Shown here one piece after another: positions 36,024 to 45,504 of a stretch of DNA of 64,000 nt (position 1 is the first letter of the stretch; every line of letters begins with the position of its first letter). The DNA comes from Maribacter hydrothermalis (GTDB lineage Bacteria > Bacteroidota > Bacteroidia > Flavobacteriales > Flavobacteriaceae), in contig NZ_CP018760.1 of assembly GCF_001913155.1 (NCBI RefSeq), positions 4,207,159-4,271,158 on the forward strand. The letters run 5' to 3'. Below the pieces are notes generated by a model. That model saw only the letters and a program-made list of their open reading frames with translations, did no database searches and was not told where the DNA came from. The translations under genes and the position numbers were made by a program.

Positions 36024-36985
36024 TCCCTTCTTAATATAAATTCAACTTCATCTATACTAATTGTAGCACTATGCAAACTTTTGGGATAACTTTCTAATTT
36101 AATAGATAATCGATTTCCAGTTTCCGAAGAAACATTTAAAAAATTCGCTACTACACTAAAATCCTTAAAATCAAGTTCTTTTAAACGTTCAATTGTTCCC
36201 TGACAACGAATCTTTACAACCTCGGGAAAAGTTCTTACTTCAACACCTTCCGGTAAATTTAAAACAGTTACGGGTACTTCAATAATTTGTTCTGAAAACT
36301 TAACTACTTTACCGGAAATTTGAACAGCATTATTAGAAAATTTCACCTTTTTCAATTGTTTAGGAATCTTTAAAGCTACATCATTAGCAAATGATTTGTT
36401 TAATTCATTTATTTTAAACAATTCTGTTTTAATAATCTTAATGGAATCTATTTGACTTTTTGGTCCTGTTACTTCTATAGAATCTGGAAAAATATTGATT
36501 TTCCCTTCAAGAATATGATTTGCTGCAAATGATAAATCTACCAATGCTTTAACCGGTAACATTTTTGTTTCTAACGAAGTGAAATCGAAATAAATAAAAT
36601 CCTTATCAAAATCAGTTAAGATATTATTCTGATTAAGTTGTGCTTCTAATTGAATTCTTATTTGATCTGATGTTAAGTAATAACTATCATCTTTATGCAT
36701 TACTTTACTCACATCTAACTTAATATTTTTTTGATTTAATTGATACCCTAAAAACTGAAAACCTACTGCATTTAATCGTACTTGTAATTCTTTTTTTGGG
36801 GTATTGGCCAACAAAAATTCCGAAGGGATATTTACGTAAGTAACTTTAAATGTTGTGTTACTGGTATACGTTTGGGATAGCTTATTAATTAACCATGCAA
36901 GTGATGCACATAACAAGAAAAGTAAAAATACTTTTACTTTCCTTTTTTTCAATCCTGTGCGTATCCATTCTAATAAGCGTTCCAT
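36020..36985 (-). CDS. YbbR-like domain protein (CdaR-type)
   Basis: A 321-residue membrane-anchored protein: one N-terminal helix (about residues 17-37, VFLLFLLCASLAWLINKL) followed by YbbR repeats exposed outside the cytoplasm. In Firmicutes YbbR/CdaR proteins regulate the diadenylate cyclase CdaA; here no cdaA is next door. The gene overlaps coaE by 4 bp and the glycosyltransferase gene by 1 bp, an arrangement I remember from other flavobacteria. Confidence 0.85.
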   Translation of the reverse strand: MERLLEWIRTGLKKRKVKVFLLFLLCASLAWLINKLSQTYTSNTTFKVTYVNIPSEFLLANTPKKELQVRLNAVGFQFLGYQLNQKNIKLDVSKVMHKDDSYYLTSDQIRIQLEAQLNQNNILTDFDKDFIYFDFTSLETKMLPVKALVDLSFAANHILEGKINIFPDSIEVTGPKSQIDSIKIIKTELFKINELNKSFANDVALKIPKQLKKVKFSNNAVQISGKVVKFSEQIIEVPVTVLNLPEGVEVRTFPEVVKIRCQGTIERLKELDFKDFSVVANFLNVSSETGNRLSIKLESYPKSLHSATISIDEVEFILRRE

Positions 36986-37992
36986 TATTTGGTCTTAAAA
37001 AATAACTTTGGAAAAATTTCCTCAGGCTTTTTATTACTGAAATTAATATATAGGGTTGATTTTAGAAACCCGTACCCATACCCAAAAAATTGTATTGCTG
37101 TTGCCAATAAAGATAGAAAAGCTACTTTTAATTTGCTAGTTTTAAATATTGCATCTATAAATAATACCAAAAAGTAAAATGAGTATACATACAAAAGCAC
37201 CGTAAACCCTAATACCGCCAATAATACTGAAAATAAAAATCCTAAACAAAATACAGTTGGAAACCAATAGGTAATCTTCTTGGTCTCTGGATGCCACTTA
37301 TTCAAAATTGGACGTACCATTCCAAATTTATTCACTTGAATATAAAACTTGTTCCAGTCTATTCGTCTTTTATGATACACATAGGCTTGTGAAATCAATT
37401 TGGAACTATAGCCATTATTCCAAATACGTATAGTTAAATCTGGATCTTCACCAGGGTGAATATTTCCGTAGCCACCTACTTTTTCAAATACTTCTTTTGA
37501 AATACCCATATTAAAGCTTCTGGGCTGAAATTTATTAACCGCTTTTTTACCTCCACGAATTCCACCAGTGGTTAAAAAAGAGGTCATGGCGTAATTAATG
37601 GCTTTCTGAACTGTTGAAAAAGATTCATGTGCAGCATCTGGACCACCGTAGCAATGTACATAATCTTCTATTAAACTCTTTTCCGCCTCCACTAAATATT
37701 GCTTAGGTAAAATACAATCGGAGTCTAAAACTATAAAGTAGTTACCCTTAGCCCTGGACATCCCATAATTACGAGAATCACCAGGACCTGAATTAGGCTT
37801 CTGATAATATGAAATAGCCAGAGTGTCTACATACTTACCTATGACTTCTTCGGATGAAATAGTAGAGCCGTCTTCGACGATAACCACCTCAAAAGTTTTG
37901 TCATAAGTTTGCTCTTGCAGACTATCCAACAGTTCTTTTATTTCGTTGGGTCTATTGTATACGGGAATGATAAAAGAAAACGATAAGTCCAT
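36985..37992 (-). CDS. Family 2 glycosyltransferase
   Basis: A 335-residue inverting glycosyltransferase with GT-A fold. N-terminal motifs FIIPVYNRPNEI, VVIVEDGST and the metal-binding DSDC; MSRAKGNYFIVLDSDC is typical for GT2. The C-terminal part (about 255-320) is hydrophobic with two or more membrane helices. Sugar donor and acceptor are unknown. It overlaps the YbbR gene by 1 bp and lies in the same operon. Confidence 0.9.
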   Translation of the reverse strand: MDLSFSFIIPVYNRPNEIKELLDSLQEQTYDKTFEVVIVEDGSTISSEEVIGKYVDTLAISYYQKPNSGPGDSRNYGMSRAKGNYFIVLDSDCILPKQYLVEAEKSLIEDYVHCYGGPDAAHESFSTVQKAINYAMTSFLTTGGIRGGKKAVNKFQPRSFNMGISKEVFEKVGGYGNIHPGEDPDLTIRIWNNGYSSKLISQAYVYHKRRIDWNKFYIQVNKFGMVRPILNKWHPETKKITYWFPTVFCLGFLFSVLLAVLGFTVLLYVYSFYFLVLFIDAIFKTSKLKVAFLSLLATAIQFFGYGYGFLKSTLYINFSNKKPEEIFPKLFFKTK

Positions 37993-38047
37993 TATTACTT
38001 TCCTTTAATGAATAGGCTCCAATGAAATTGGAATGTAAAAATCTTAA

Positions 38048-38854
38048 TTAAAACTTCTCTATAACTTCTTGACTAACTCCTGTATTGGAGAAACCACCGT
38101 CATGAAACAAGTTCTGCATAGTTACTTTTCTCGTAAGGTCAGAGAATAAGGTTACCGTATAATCCGCACAATCTTGAGCTGTCGCATTTCCTAGCGGTGA
38201 CATTTTTTCAGCGTAACTAATAAAACCATCAAAACCTTTTACTCCTTGCCCTGCAGTTGTTGCAGTTGGCGACTGAGAAATAGTATTTACACGAACTTTC
38301 TTTTCTTTGCCAAAGAAATATCCAAAACTACGTGCAATAGATTCTAAATACGCTTTGTTATCTGCCATATCATTATAATCCGGGAATGTTCTTTGTGCCG
38401 CCATATAAGTTAAGGCAACCACACTACCCCACTCGTTCATAGCATCCGCTTTATAGAGTGATTGTAATACTTTATGGAAAGAAAGTGCCGAAACATCCCA
38501 TCCCTTTGCAGTAAAATCATAATTCTCATCAGTATAAGCACGTCCTTTTCGCACGTTTACCGACATACCTATAGAATGTAATACAAAATCAATTTTACCT
38601 CCTAAAATCTCAACTGATTTTGCTATTAAATTATCTAAATCTTCTACACTAGTGGCATCCGCAGGTATTATTTGAGAACCGGTTTTCTTTGCCAATTCGT
38701 CTATTTGACCCATTCTCATGGCTATTGGGGCATTTGTTAAAACAAAGGTACCTCCCTCGTCGTGTACCGATTGTGCTGTTTTCCATGCAATAGAATTTTC
38801 ATCTAATGCTCCAAAAATAATTCCCCTTTTTCCTTTTAATAAGTTATATCCCAT
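38048..38854 (-). CDS. fabI: Enoyl-[acyl-carrier-protein] reductase (NADH), FabI type
   Basis: Catalyses the last reduction step in each fatty-acid elongation cycle and is the triclosan target. 268 residues. The Rossmann-type start reads GKRGIIFGALDENSIAWKTA, and the catalytic Tyr-x6-Lys appears as YNDMADNK. A TATATTTG -7 box lies 32 bp upstream of the ATG. It is transcribed in the same direction as recN and coaBC upstream. A normal bacterial FabI. Confidence 0.95.
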   Translation of the reverse strand: MGYNLLKGKRGIIFGALDENSIAWKTAQSVHDEGGTFVLTNAPIAMRMGQIDELAKKTGSQIIPADATSVEDLDNLIAKSVEILGGKIDFVLHSIGMSVNVRKGRAYTDENYDFTAKGWDVSALSFHKVLQSLYKADAMNEWGSVVALTYMAAQRTFPDYNDMADNKAYLESIARSFGYFFGKEKKVRVNTISQSPTATTAGQGVKGFDGFISYAEKMSPLGNATAQDCADYTVTLFSDLTRKVTMQNLFHDGGFSNTGVSQEVIEKF

Positions 38855-38885
38855 GATAGTTGATTCTATAGTTTGATTTAATATT

Positions 38886-38893
38886 CAAATATA
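38886..38893 (-). promoter_or_regulatory. Candidate -7 box of fabI
   Basis: Minus strand TATATTTG, full TAnnTTTG match, 32 bp before the ATG of fabI at 38854. A -33 TTG was not found. Confidence 0.45.
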
Positions 38894-38937
38894 TCTAAAA
38901 TATGTTAAGATTGAATTGAAGTAGGCCGTAAAAACCC

Positions 38938-40590
38938 TTAATTTAAAAGTTGTCGTGCATGAGCTAAAGCAGAATCAGACAAGTCTTTTCCGCCTAACAT
39001 ATGAGCTAATTCAACCACTCTTTCTTCATTGGTTAATTTTTTTAAATTAGTCATTGTACGCTCTTCTCCTTCTGTTTTATAGACTTTAAAATGATTATTC
39101 CCTTTTGATGCTACTTGCGGAAGGTGTGTTATTGAAAAAACCTGTAAATCGGCACTCATATCTTTCATAATATCTGCCATACGGTTAGATATTTCTCCCG
39201 AAACGCCCGTGTCTATTTCATCAAACATAATAGTTGGCAGTTTTTCGTATTTGGCCAAAATAGCTTTAATAACCAACATAATCCTAGATAATTCACCACC
39301 CGAAGCTACTTTTTTTAATTCACCATAATGACCTCCTTTATTCGCAGTAAATAAGAAAGAAAGCTCGTCCATACCGGTATTAGTAAAAACATCTATTGTA
39401 CTTAATTTTATTTCAAAAGATGCACTTGGCATACCCAGTAAGGACAAATCTGATTCCAATTTCTTTTTTAATTCTGGTATTACTTCATTTCTCTTTTCAC
39501 GTAATACAACGGATTGTTCTTCTAACACAGATTCCATTTCCTGTATTTCACGGGTCTTTAATGATATTTTCTCGTCTAAATGTGCTGTTTCGAAAACTTT
39601 ATCAGCAAGTTCATTTTTAATTGTTATCAATTCAGAAATATCACCAACATTATGTTTTTTTAATAAGTTGTAAACTAATTGCAATTTACCATTAACTTCT
39701 TCTAGCAATTCCGGATTTGCTTCTACCCCATCCTGAAGTTGTTGTACATCTGAACTTATATCGTCTAATTCTATTAAAACTGACTGCACACGTTGATACA
39801 ATTCTTTATAGCTAGAACCAAAATCAACCAATTTTGCCAATGACTGCCTCATTTCAGTTACCAAAGGTAACACACCAATTTGTTCATCATTAAACAATTG
39901 ATCTCCTTTAGATAATTGCTCCATTATAAGTTCAACATTGTTTAATTGCTCATATTCCTCTTCAAGCTCCTCTATCATACCAATTTTCAATGGTGCTTTC
40001 TCTAATTCTTCCAGTAAAAAAGAATTATAATCTTGTTCTTTATTTGCTGTATTTTGAACTTCTATTAAATTTTCTAGCTCTTTTTGAGCCTTACGATAGG
40101 TTTTTAAACCTTTTCTATAATCTACTAATCTACTTTGATTGTTAGCCAATGCATCCACCAACTTCAATTGAAAGTCATTCTCTGTAAGTTGCAAGGTTTG
40201 ATGCTGTGAATGAATATCTATTAAATTTTCACCTAAACGAGATAGCACATCTAAAGTTACCGGTGTGTCATTAATAAAAGCCCTAGATTTTCCACTGGGT
40301 AAAATTTCTCTTCTAATGACCGTATTTACATCATAATCCAAATCATTATCCACAAAGAAGTTCTGGAGTCCGTAGGGTTCAATTTTGAAAATTCCTTCTA
40401 TTATACATTTTTCCTCTTTAACCCGTAAAGAAGATAAATCTGCACGTTTACCCAAAACTAAAGATAGACCGCCAAGTAAAATTGATTTACCTGCGCCAGT
40501 TTCACCTGTAATTACAGTAAATCCTTTATCGAAGTCTACCTCTAGACTATCAATCAATGCATAATTAGTAATGGTAAGGGTGGAAAGCAC
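38938..40590 (-). CDS. recN: DNA repair protein RecN
   Basis: SMC-like ATPase needed for double-strand break repair. 550 residues, normal length. Walker A GETGAGKSILLGGLSLVLG near the N-terminus with the R-loop-like ALIDSLEVDFDKGF, a central coiled coil (about 160-370), and the C-terminal ABC signature (LSRIMLVIKAIL) and Walker B (PTIMFDEIDTGVSG). Transcribed with DUF4835 and coaBC, 55 bp after the DUF4835 gene. Confidence 0.96.
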   Translation of the reverse strand: MLSTLTITNYALIDSLEVDFDKGFTVITGETGAGKSILLGGLSLVLGKRADLSSLRVKEEKCIIEGIFKIEPYGLQNFFVDNDLDYDVNTVIRREILPSGKSRAFINDTPVTLDVLSRLGENLIDIHSQHQTLQLTENDFQLKLVDALANNQSRLVDYRKGLKTYRKAQKELENLIEVQNTANKEQDYNSFLLEELEKAPLKIGMIEELEEEYEQLNNVELIMEQLSKGDQLFNDEQIGVLPLVTEMRQSLAKLVDFGSSYKELYQRVQSVLIELDDISSDVQQLQDGVEANPELLEEVNGKLQLVYNLLKKHNVGDISELITIKNELADKVFETAHLDEKISLKTREIQEMESVLEEQSVVLREKRNEVIPELKKKLESDLSLLGMPSASFEIKLSTIDVFTNTGMDELSFLFTANKGGHYGELKKVASGGELSRIMLVIKAILAKYEKLPTIMFDEIDTGVSGEISNRMADIMKDMSADLQVFSITHLPQVASKGNNHFKVYKTEGEERTMTNLKKLTNEERVVELAHMLGGKDLSDSALAHARQLLN

Positions 40591-40644
40591 GCTTCAGAAT
40601 TTTAGATGTACAAAGGTAATCTATATTCCGTTTTTAAAAAAGGC

Positions 40645-41538
40645 TTAAAATTTAATATCGTTCCATGTAGAAGCGTACAATGGTGCAATTTTATTTAGGG
40701 TTTCCTTCAATTTTACGATATCGACCTTTGGCCCATCTGAAAATATATTTTGTATTTCTTCAGATTTTGCGTCAAAGAAAGTAGAAATTAAAAATGCATT
40801 TGGCCTTCTATTGATCATGGTCTGGAAAAGATTCATAGTACCCGCAATAATCTGTTTGCCCGTACTATTATTATCAGACATAATATCCAATCCTTTTCTA
40901 TGATAATTATACATGGCAATTCGGTATTCTCTATACGTATTTGACAATAGATTGTCTACTAACTCAAATCTACTTCGGTTAGAATCTGAAGATTGGCTCC
41001 AACCTGCAGAATTACTTCCTTGTGCCAAGGTTACTATATTCTGAGCTTTTCTGTAAAAATCAGTACCACCTTCTAAGGAAAAAGTATCCGCATCAAGACC
41101 TAAAATAATATAAACATAGTACGACAGTACACTTACCAAATTAGATTCGAATTGATTATCGTTAAATATTAAAGGCTGAAATTCAATATATTGGAAATTA
41201 AATTGGTTGTCCTTATAATTAAAAACTGGCGTAGAATACGATGTATTGTAAACGGGTCTTGAAGATTGAATTTGAATATTACCCTTAAATCGGTTGGATT
41301 CGTATTCGGTAATAGTAATAAACATTTGCGAATTAATACGCTCGTTTTCTTTATAAACCCTATTGGTCCACTTTGTTTTATTTACAAAATCGTTTAACGA
41401 ACGTTCCAATGTTTTAAATACCTGAAGGTCTCCTTGAGATAATTGGTCTGAATTAACAGTAACTGTACAAGTCAATTCCTGAGCTCTTGTAAGAGTACCA
41501 GCAAGGCATATCATTAGAAGAATAAAAAAATTACGCAT
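40645..41538 (-). CDS. DUF4835 secreted protein
   Basis: A 297-residue exported protein with a signal peptide (MRNFFILLMICLAGTLTRAQ, cleavage after TRA) and a body matching DUF4835, known mostly from Bacteroidetes and of unknown function. I use ATG 41538; an open frame reaches 41577, which would overlap coaBC and adds no signal. Its start overlaps the last codons of coaBC by 8 bp. The position between coaBC and recN is conserved in flavobacteria by my recollection, so a housekeeping envelope role is likely. Confidence 0.88.
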   Translation of the reverse strand: MRNFFILLMICLAGTLTRAQELTCTVTVNSDQLSQGDLQVFKTLERSLNDFVNKTKWTNRVYKENERINSQMFITITEYESNRFKGNIQIQSSRPVYNTSYSTPVFNYKDNQFNFQYIEFQPLIFNDNQFESNLVSVLSYYVYIILGLDADTFSLEGGTDFYRKAQNIVTLAQGSNSAGWSQSSDSNRSRFELVDNLLSNTYREYRIAMYNYHRKGLDIMSDNNSTGKQIIAGTMNLFQTMINRRPNAFLISTFFDAKSEEIQNIFSDGPKVDIVKLKETLNKIAPLYASTWNDIKF

Positions 41539-42736
41539 AACGTCTTTTAATAATTTCATTAAAGATGTCCACGGCAACTTCTGCCTTGGTCTTTAGTTCA
41601 AACGTTGTTATCGTTGAATTGGTATCTATAAAAGAAATTTTATTGGTAGAACCGCCAAAACCAGCACCTTTATCTTGCATGGAATTTAAGACAATGGCAT
41701 CTAAATTTTTACGTTTTAGTTTACCTATGGCATTTTCGACTTCATTTTCGGTTTCTAAGGCAAATCCTACTAAATATTGATTTTTCTTATGTTGACCAAA
41801 TGTCATCAGTATATCTTTATTTTTAACTAGCGCAATATTAAAAGTTTCATCAGATTTCTTAATCTTCTGTTCAGCAACTGATTTAGGCCTGTAATCCGCA
41901 ACTGCGGCCGCACAAATTACGATGTCCGAATTATCGTAATACATTTGAGCACTATGATACATATCGTCCGCAGAAACAACTTTTACCACATGAATATTAT
42001 CATGGTTTATAGTAAGATGGGTGGGCCCAGTGACCAAATAAACGTCTGCTCCAAAATTCGCCGCTGTTTTAGCTAGTTCAAAACCCATTAAACCTGAAGA
42101 ATGGTTTCCTATAAAGCGAACAGGATCTATAGCTTCGTATGTTGGCCCCGCGGTAATCAATACTTTTTTACCCAATAATGGTAATCCTTCCGTAAGTTGT
42201 TTTTTTATGAAATTTATGATTTCCTCAGGTTCAGCCATTCTGCCTTCACCATGTAATCCGCTAGCAAGCTCTCCACTTGTAGCTGGTATAATTTTATTAC
42301 CAAAAGATATTAGTGCGGCTAAGGAATTTTTAGTACTTGGATGCTTATACATATCCAAATCCATTGCTGGAGCTATAAAAACCGGACATTTAGCCGATAA
42401 ATATGTCGCCATTAAAATGTTATCACAGTTACCTGTTGCCATTTTAGACATGGTATTGGCCGTTGCTGGGGCAATAACAATTAGATCCGCCCAAAGTCCC
42501 ATTTCTACATGATTGTTCCAATCTATTGTGTTTTCCTCAGTCTTTACAAAATCTAGTACAACCGGATTTTTTGCTAAGGTAGCTAGGGTAAGTGGGGACA
42601 CAAAAGAGCTGGCACTATCGGTAAGTATAACCTTAACGTTAGCGCCAGCTTTTATAAATAAACGTACTAAGAATGTTGTTTTATAAGCAGCAATTCCTCC
42701 GGTAATTCCTAAAAGAATGTTCTTGCCGTTTAACAT
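41531..42736 (-). CDS. coaBC: Bifunctional phosphopantothenoylcysteine decarboxylase / phosphopantothenate-cysteine ligase
   Basis: Two consecutive CoA biosynthesis steps in one 401-residue flavoprotein. N-terminal CoaC domain with GITGGIAAYKT and active-site His in the NHVEMGLWADLI block; PAMDLDMY-type substrate loop. C-terminal CoaB domain from about residue 190, with VLITAGPTYEAIDPVRFIGNHSSGLMG. Normal length. It follows rpoZ by 5 bp and couples to DUF4835 by an 8-bp overlap. Confidence 0.96.
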   Translation of the reverse strand: MLNGKNILLGITGGIAAYKTTFLVRLFIKAGANVKVILTDSASSFVSPLTLATLAKNPVVLDFVKTEENTIDWNNHVEMGLWADLIVIAPATANTMSKMATGNCDNILMATYLSAKCPVFIAPAMDLDMYKHPSTKNSLAALISFGNKIIPATSGELASGLHGEGRMAEPEEIINFIKKQLTEGLPLLGKKVLITAGPTYEAIDPVRFIGNHSSGLMGFELAKTAANFGADVYLVTGPTHLTINHDNIHVVKVVSADDMYHSAQMYYDNSDIVICAAAVADYRPKSVAEQKIKKSDETFNIALVKNKDILMTFGQHKKNQYLVGFALETENEVENAIGKLKRKNLDAIVLNSMQDKGAGFGGSTNKISFIDTNSTITTFELKTKAEVAVDIFNEIIKRRYA

Positions 42737-42741
42737 ATTTC

Positions 42742-43074
42742 TTATGCGTCTTTTGCTGTATTTCTATGGTAGATTTTATCCATTAACCATTCTTCAACCG
42801 CCATAGCATGTGGCTTTGGTAGTTTCTCATAAAACTTAGATACTTCGATTTGTTCTTTGTTTTCAAAAACTTCTTCTAAACTATCGCTATATGTGGCAAA
42901 CTCTTCTAATTTCTCTAAAAGTTCTTTTTTAATTTCAGAGTTAATCTGAACAGCACGTTTTGAAGCAATAGAAATAGCCTCGTAGATATTTTCTGTAGGC
43001 TTATCGAACTCGTTACGGTTAATAGTAACAGTTGATACTGCTGCCTTAGAGTTTTTTAAATCGTTCATATTCAT
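42742..43074 (-). CDS. rpoZ: RNA polymerase omega subunit (Bacteroidetes type)
   Basis: A 110-residue omega/Rpb6-fold subunit of RNA polymerase. The conserved helix region ENIYEAISIASKRAVQIN is present, followed by a C-terminal part (KLPKPHAMAVEEWL) seen in Bacteroidetes members, which makes it longer than the E. coli subunit. It lies between bamD (11 bp gap) and coaBC (5 bp gap). Confidence 0.9.
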   Translation of the reverse strand: MNMNDLKNSKAAVSTVTINRNEFDKPTENIYEAISIASKRAVQINSEIKKELLEKLEEFATYSDSLEEVFENKEQIEVSKFYEKLPKPHAMAVEEWLMDKIYHRNTAKDA

Positions 43075-43085
43075 AATAAATTTAT

Positions 43086-43913
43086 TTATTTTGATTCAAC
43101 TATTTGAGGTTCCAAACGTTGTAATTCTTTGTTTATTTTCTCGATTAAGTTAGTAGCTTCTTTATCGAATTTAGATTCTGGATACTTCTTTTTAAGAGTA
43201 TTGTAAGCTGCTTTTGCCGTTTTTAATCGTTCTGTCTTTAAACTTTCAAAACTGTTCATTGCCATATGCGTTAAGGCATCTAATTTAACAAACATAGCTT
43301 CTTCCCTGTATTTTGAACCAGGATTATCTGAAACAAAATTATCACTTGCAGCAACTGCGGACTTAAGCATGTCGTAGTTGAATTCGCCTAACTTATTATA
43401 TTGCTTTACTATTTCAAAGGCCTTTTTCTCTTTCTTATCCGTAAGCTCTTGCGCCATAGCATTTGCTTCAGCAAAATACTCAGATTCAGAATAGGTATTA
43501 ATGAAATTCTGTAATTTCAATAATGCTTTATCTGTTTCTGTTTGATCTAAAGAGTAATCTGGTGATAATTTATAATAGCTTTTAGCTCCTAAAAAAGAAG
43601 CTTCAACTACCTTATCACTTTTTGGATACGATTTTATAAAACGTTCTAATTGGTATCCGGCCATATTAAAATCTCCTCGTTGAAAATAACTATTCGATAA
43701 AAAGAACATTACTCGTTCCCCTTGTGGCTTGCCTACATACTTTGGTGCAATTTGCTCATACAATCGGTTGGCTCTTTTAAAATCACCTTCTTCGTAGTAC
43801 TTTTCAGCTAAATCATACTTGGCTTTAACATCATCGTTCTTAAGCACCTTTTGGTACTCACTACAAGATTGTAAAGCTATGGCAATCAATAGAATTGGAA
43901 ATATTCGCCTCAT
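43086..43913 (-). CDS. bamD: Outer membrane assembly lipoprotein BamD
   Basis: Lipoprotein component of the BAM complex that inserts beta-barrel proteins. 275 residues from ATG 43913: signal with lipobox ALQSCSEY, then TPR repeats (KYDLAEKYYEEGDFKRANRLYEQIAPKY, SNSYFQRGDFNMAGYQLERFI). The frame is open to ATG 43925, but that codon lies only 5 bp after a -7 box (43930-43937), so the inner ATG fits better. Upstream of rpoZ in the same direction. Confidence 0.93.
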   Translation of the reverse strand: MRRIFPILLIAIALQSCSEYQKVLKNDDVKAKYDLAEKYYEEGDFKRANRLYEQIAPKYVGKPQGERVMFFLSNSYFQRGDFNMAGYQLERFIKSYPKSDKVVEASFLGAKSYYKLSPDYSLDQTETDKALLKLQNFINTYSESEYFAEANAMAQELTDKKEKKAFEIVKQYNKLGEFNYDMLKSAVAASDNFVSDNPGSKYREEAMFVKLDALTHMAMNSFESLKTERLKTAKAAYNTLKKKYPESKFDKEATNLIEKINKELQRLEPQIVESK

Positions 43914-43929
43914 TTTAAAAAACATTTTG

Positions 43930-43937
43930 CAAAATTA
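43930..43937 (-). promoter_or_regulatory. Candidate -7 box of bamD
   Basis: Minus strand TAATTTTG, full TAnnTTTG match. The expected transcript start falls near 43924, giving an approximately 10-nt leader before ATG 43913. It suggests that the bamD-rpoZ-coaBC run has its own promoter separate from dapA. Confidence 0.5.
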
Positions 43938-44032
43938 GTAATTATCAATGGATATAAAAAACATTTTAAATCAATAAAAATACAGGCTATATGTGGGATC
44001 AAAGTCCTTTTTGGCGAAGATTTAACGAACAT

Positions 44033-44923
44033 TTATGCGGGTACTCTAATCATAGATTCCATAAAAGAAACAATTCTATGCTTTAAGGCATCGGTTGCCG
44101 TTATCAATGGCAATCTTACAAAAGGTTTGGCCAATCCTAAATATTCAATAATAACTTTTATACCAGCAGGATTTCCTTCTTCAAAAATCAACTTCATCCC
44201 TTCTTGCATTTTATAATGATAGCTATAGGCTACTTCGGTGTTACCATTTAACCCTTCGTGCACCATTTTAGAAAACTCCTCTGGCAAACCTTGACCTATG
44301 ACCGAAATAACTCCATCACCACCTGCTACTATTGTAGGCAAAGCAGTAATGTCATCGCCAGAAAGTATTAAAAAGTCCTTTGGTTTTTTAGAAATTAATT
44401 CTAACACTTGAGACATATCACCACAAGCTTCTTTAACCGCTACTATATTCCCAAAAGTTTTCGCTAAACGCACCACAGTTTCTGGAAGCATATTACTTCC
44501 TGTTCTTCCCGGTACATTATAGATAATTAATGGTAATGGCGATACTTCTGAAAGTGCCTTAAAATGCTGAAATATGCCTTCTTGGGTAGGACGATTGTAG
44601 TATGGAGAAACGGACAATATGGCCGTATAAGCAGATAAGTCCGTTGTCTTAATTTCCTCTACTAAAGCCATTGTATTATTCCCTCCAATACCTATTACTA
44701 AAGGCAAAATACCCGCATTTGCCTCTTCTACGGTATGCATTACCAATTGTTTTTCGGCTTTTGACAAGGTAACAGACTCTGCCGTGGTACCAAGCACTAC
44801 TAAATAATCAATATTACCTTCAATATTAAAGGCTACAACTCTTTTAAGAGCTTCCACATCTACAGAACCGTCTTTTCTAAAAGGTGTTATCAATGCTACA
44901 CCTGCACCTTGTAATTCTTTCAT
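44033..44923 (-). CDS. dapA: 4-hydroxy-tetrahydrodipicolinate synthase
   Basis: Condenses pyruvate with aspartate semialdehyde, the entry to diaminopimelate and lysine. 296 residues. Start GAGVALITPFRKDGSVD, LGTTAESVTL, the Tyr of IYNVPGRTGSNM and the Schiff-base lysine in VKEACGDMSQV. Normal length. It follows the DUF6913-like gene by 2 bp and precedes bamD with a 119-bp gap containing a promoter box. Confidence 0.97.
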   Translation of the reverse strand: MKELQGAGVALITPFRKDGSVDVEALKRVVAFNIEGNIDYLVVLGTTAESVTLSKAEKQLVMHTVEEANAGILPLVIGIGGNNTMALVEEIKTTDLSAYTAILSVSPYYNRPTQEGIFQHFKALSEVSPLPLIIYNVPGRTGSNMLPETVVRLAKTFGNIVAVKEACGDMSQVLELISKKPKDFLILSGDDITALPTIVAGGDGVISVIGQGLPEEFSKMVHEGLNGNTEVAYSYHYKMQEGMKLIFEEGNPAGIKVIIEYLGLAKPFVRLPLITATDALKHRIVSFMESMIRVPA

Positions 44924-44925
44924 AT

Positions 44926-45459
44926 TTAAATCTCTTTAAAAATGCCTAAGTACTTTTTTAATTCTTTCTTAAATACCATAAAGTCGTTTAACGGTGTATC
45001 TATCATTAAATCATTATATGTAGGACCAACATCTTTAAATCCTACTTTTAAACGAGCTTTAGTCTTCAGTGACAATAAGTTCAATAACAGGTTATCTTCT
45101 TCATAATAATTTACCAGAAGGTCATATTCGCGACCTAAAAATTCTAGAGCGTAACTGTTTTCTATTTCTCCTTTCCACCCTAAATCTTTATCTGAAAAGA
45201 CAGGAGTGGCATAGGGAGAGTTCTTGTCATAATACCGTTTATACCCAATAATTTTAACCGCATTAGGATGTAGTGAAAATTCTTCTTGAAACTGATAAAA
45301 CACCTCGGTCTTTTCAAACTTGTCCAAATCAACAATACAACCTACAGAACGTATACCTTTATTACCTCGAGCTACAGAAACTGGCGTCAACACCAACTGT
45401 TTTAATATTTTACGGCCAGATTTCCGCTTCAACTTGTCCTTAATTCCTTTTAAAAACAT
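44926..45459 (-). CDS. Conserved hypothetical protein, DUF6913-like
   Basis: A 177-residue basic-start protein (many Lys/Arg in the first 25 residues) with no signal peptide or membrane segment. I recall similar proteins next to dapA in flavobacteria and grouped as DUF6913, but no function is known. Motifs such as SVGCIVDLDKFEKT, IKIIGYKRYYDKN-like and FKDVGPTYNDLMIDTP are present. It shares a 45-bp divergent promoter region with the 5'-nucleotidase C-domain gene and is 2 bp before dapA. Confidence 0.7.
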   Translation of the reverse strand: MFLKGIKDKLKRKSGRKILKQLVLTPVSVARGNKGIRSVGCIVDLDKFEKTEVFYQFQEEFSLHPNAVKIIGYKRYYDKNSPYATPVFSDKDLGWKGEIENSYALEFLGREYDLLVNYYEEDNLLLNLLSLKTKARLKVGFKDVGPTYNDLMIDTPLNDFMVFKKELKKYLGIFKEI

Positions 45460-45464
45460 GTATT

Positions 45465-45486
45465 TTTACATTTACACAAATGTAAA
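45465..45486. promoter_or_regulatory. Perfect inverted repeat in the divergent 45-bp intergenic region
   Basis: TTTACATTT-ACAC-AAATGTAAA, 9-bp arms, between the starts of the 45459 (minus) and 45505 (plus) genes. A full -7 box TACATTTG lies on the minus strand (45484-45477), and TACATTTA lies on the plus strand (45467-45474), so both candidate promoter boxes are embedded in the repeat. It may be an operator or a consequence of overlapping promoters. Confidence 0.45.
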
Positions 45487-45504
45487 TAATATCCCTGCAA
45501 CTCT

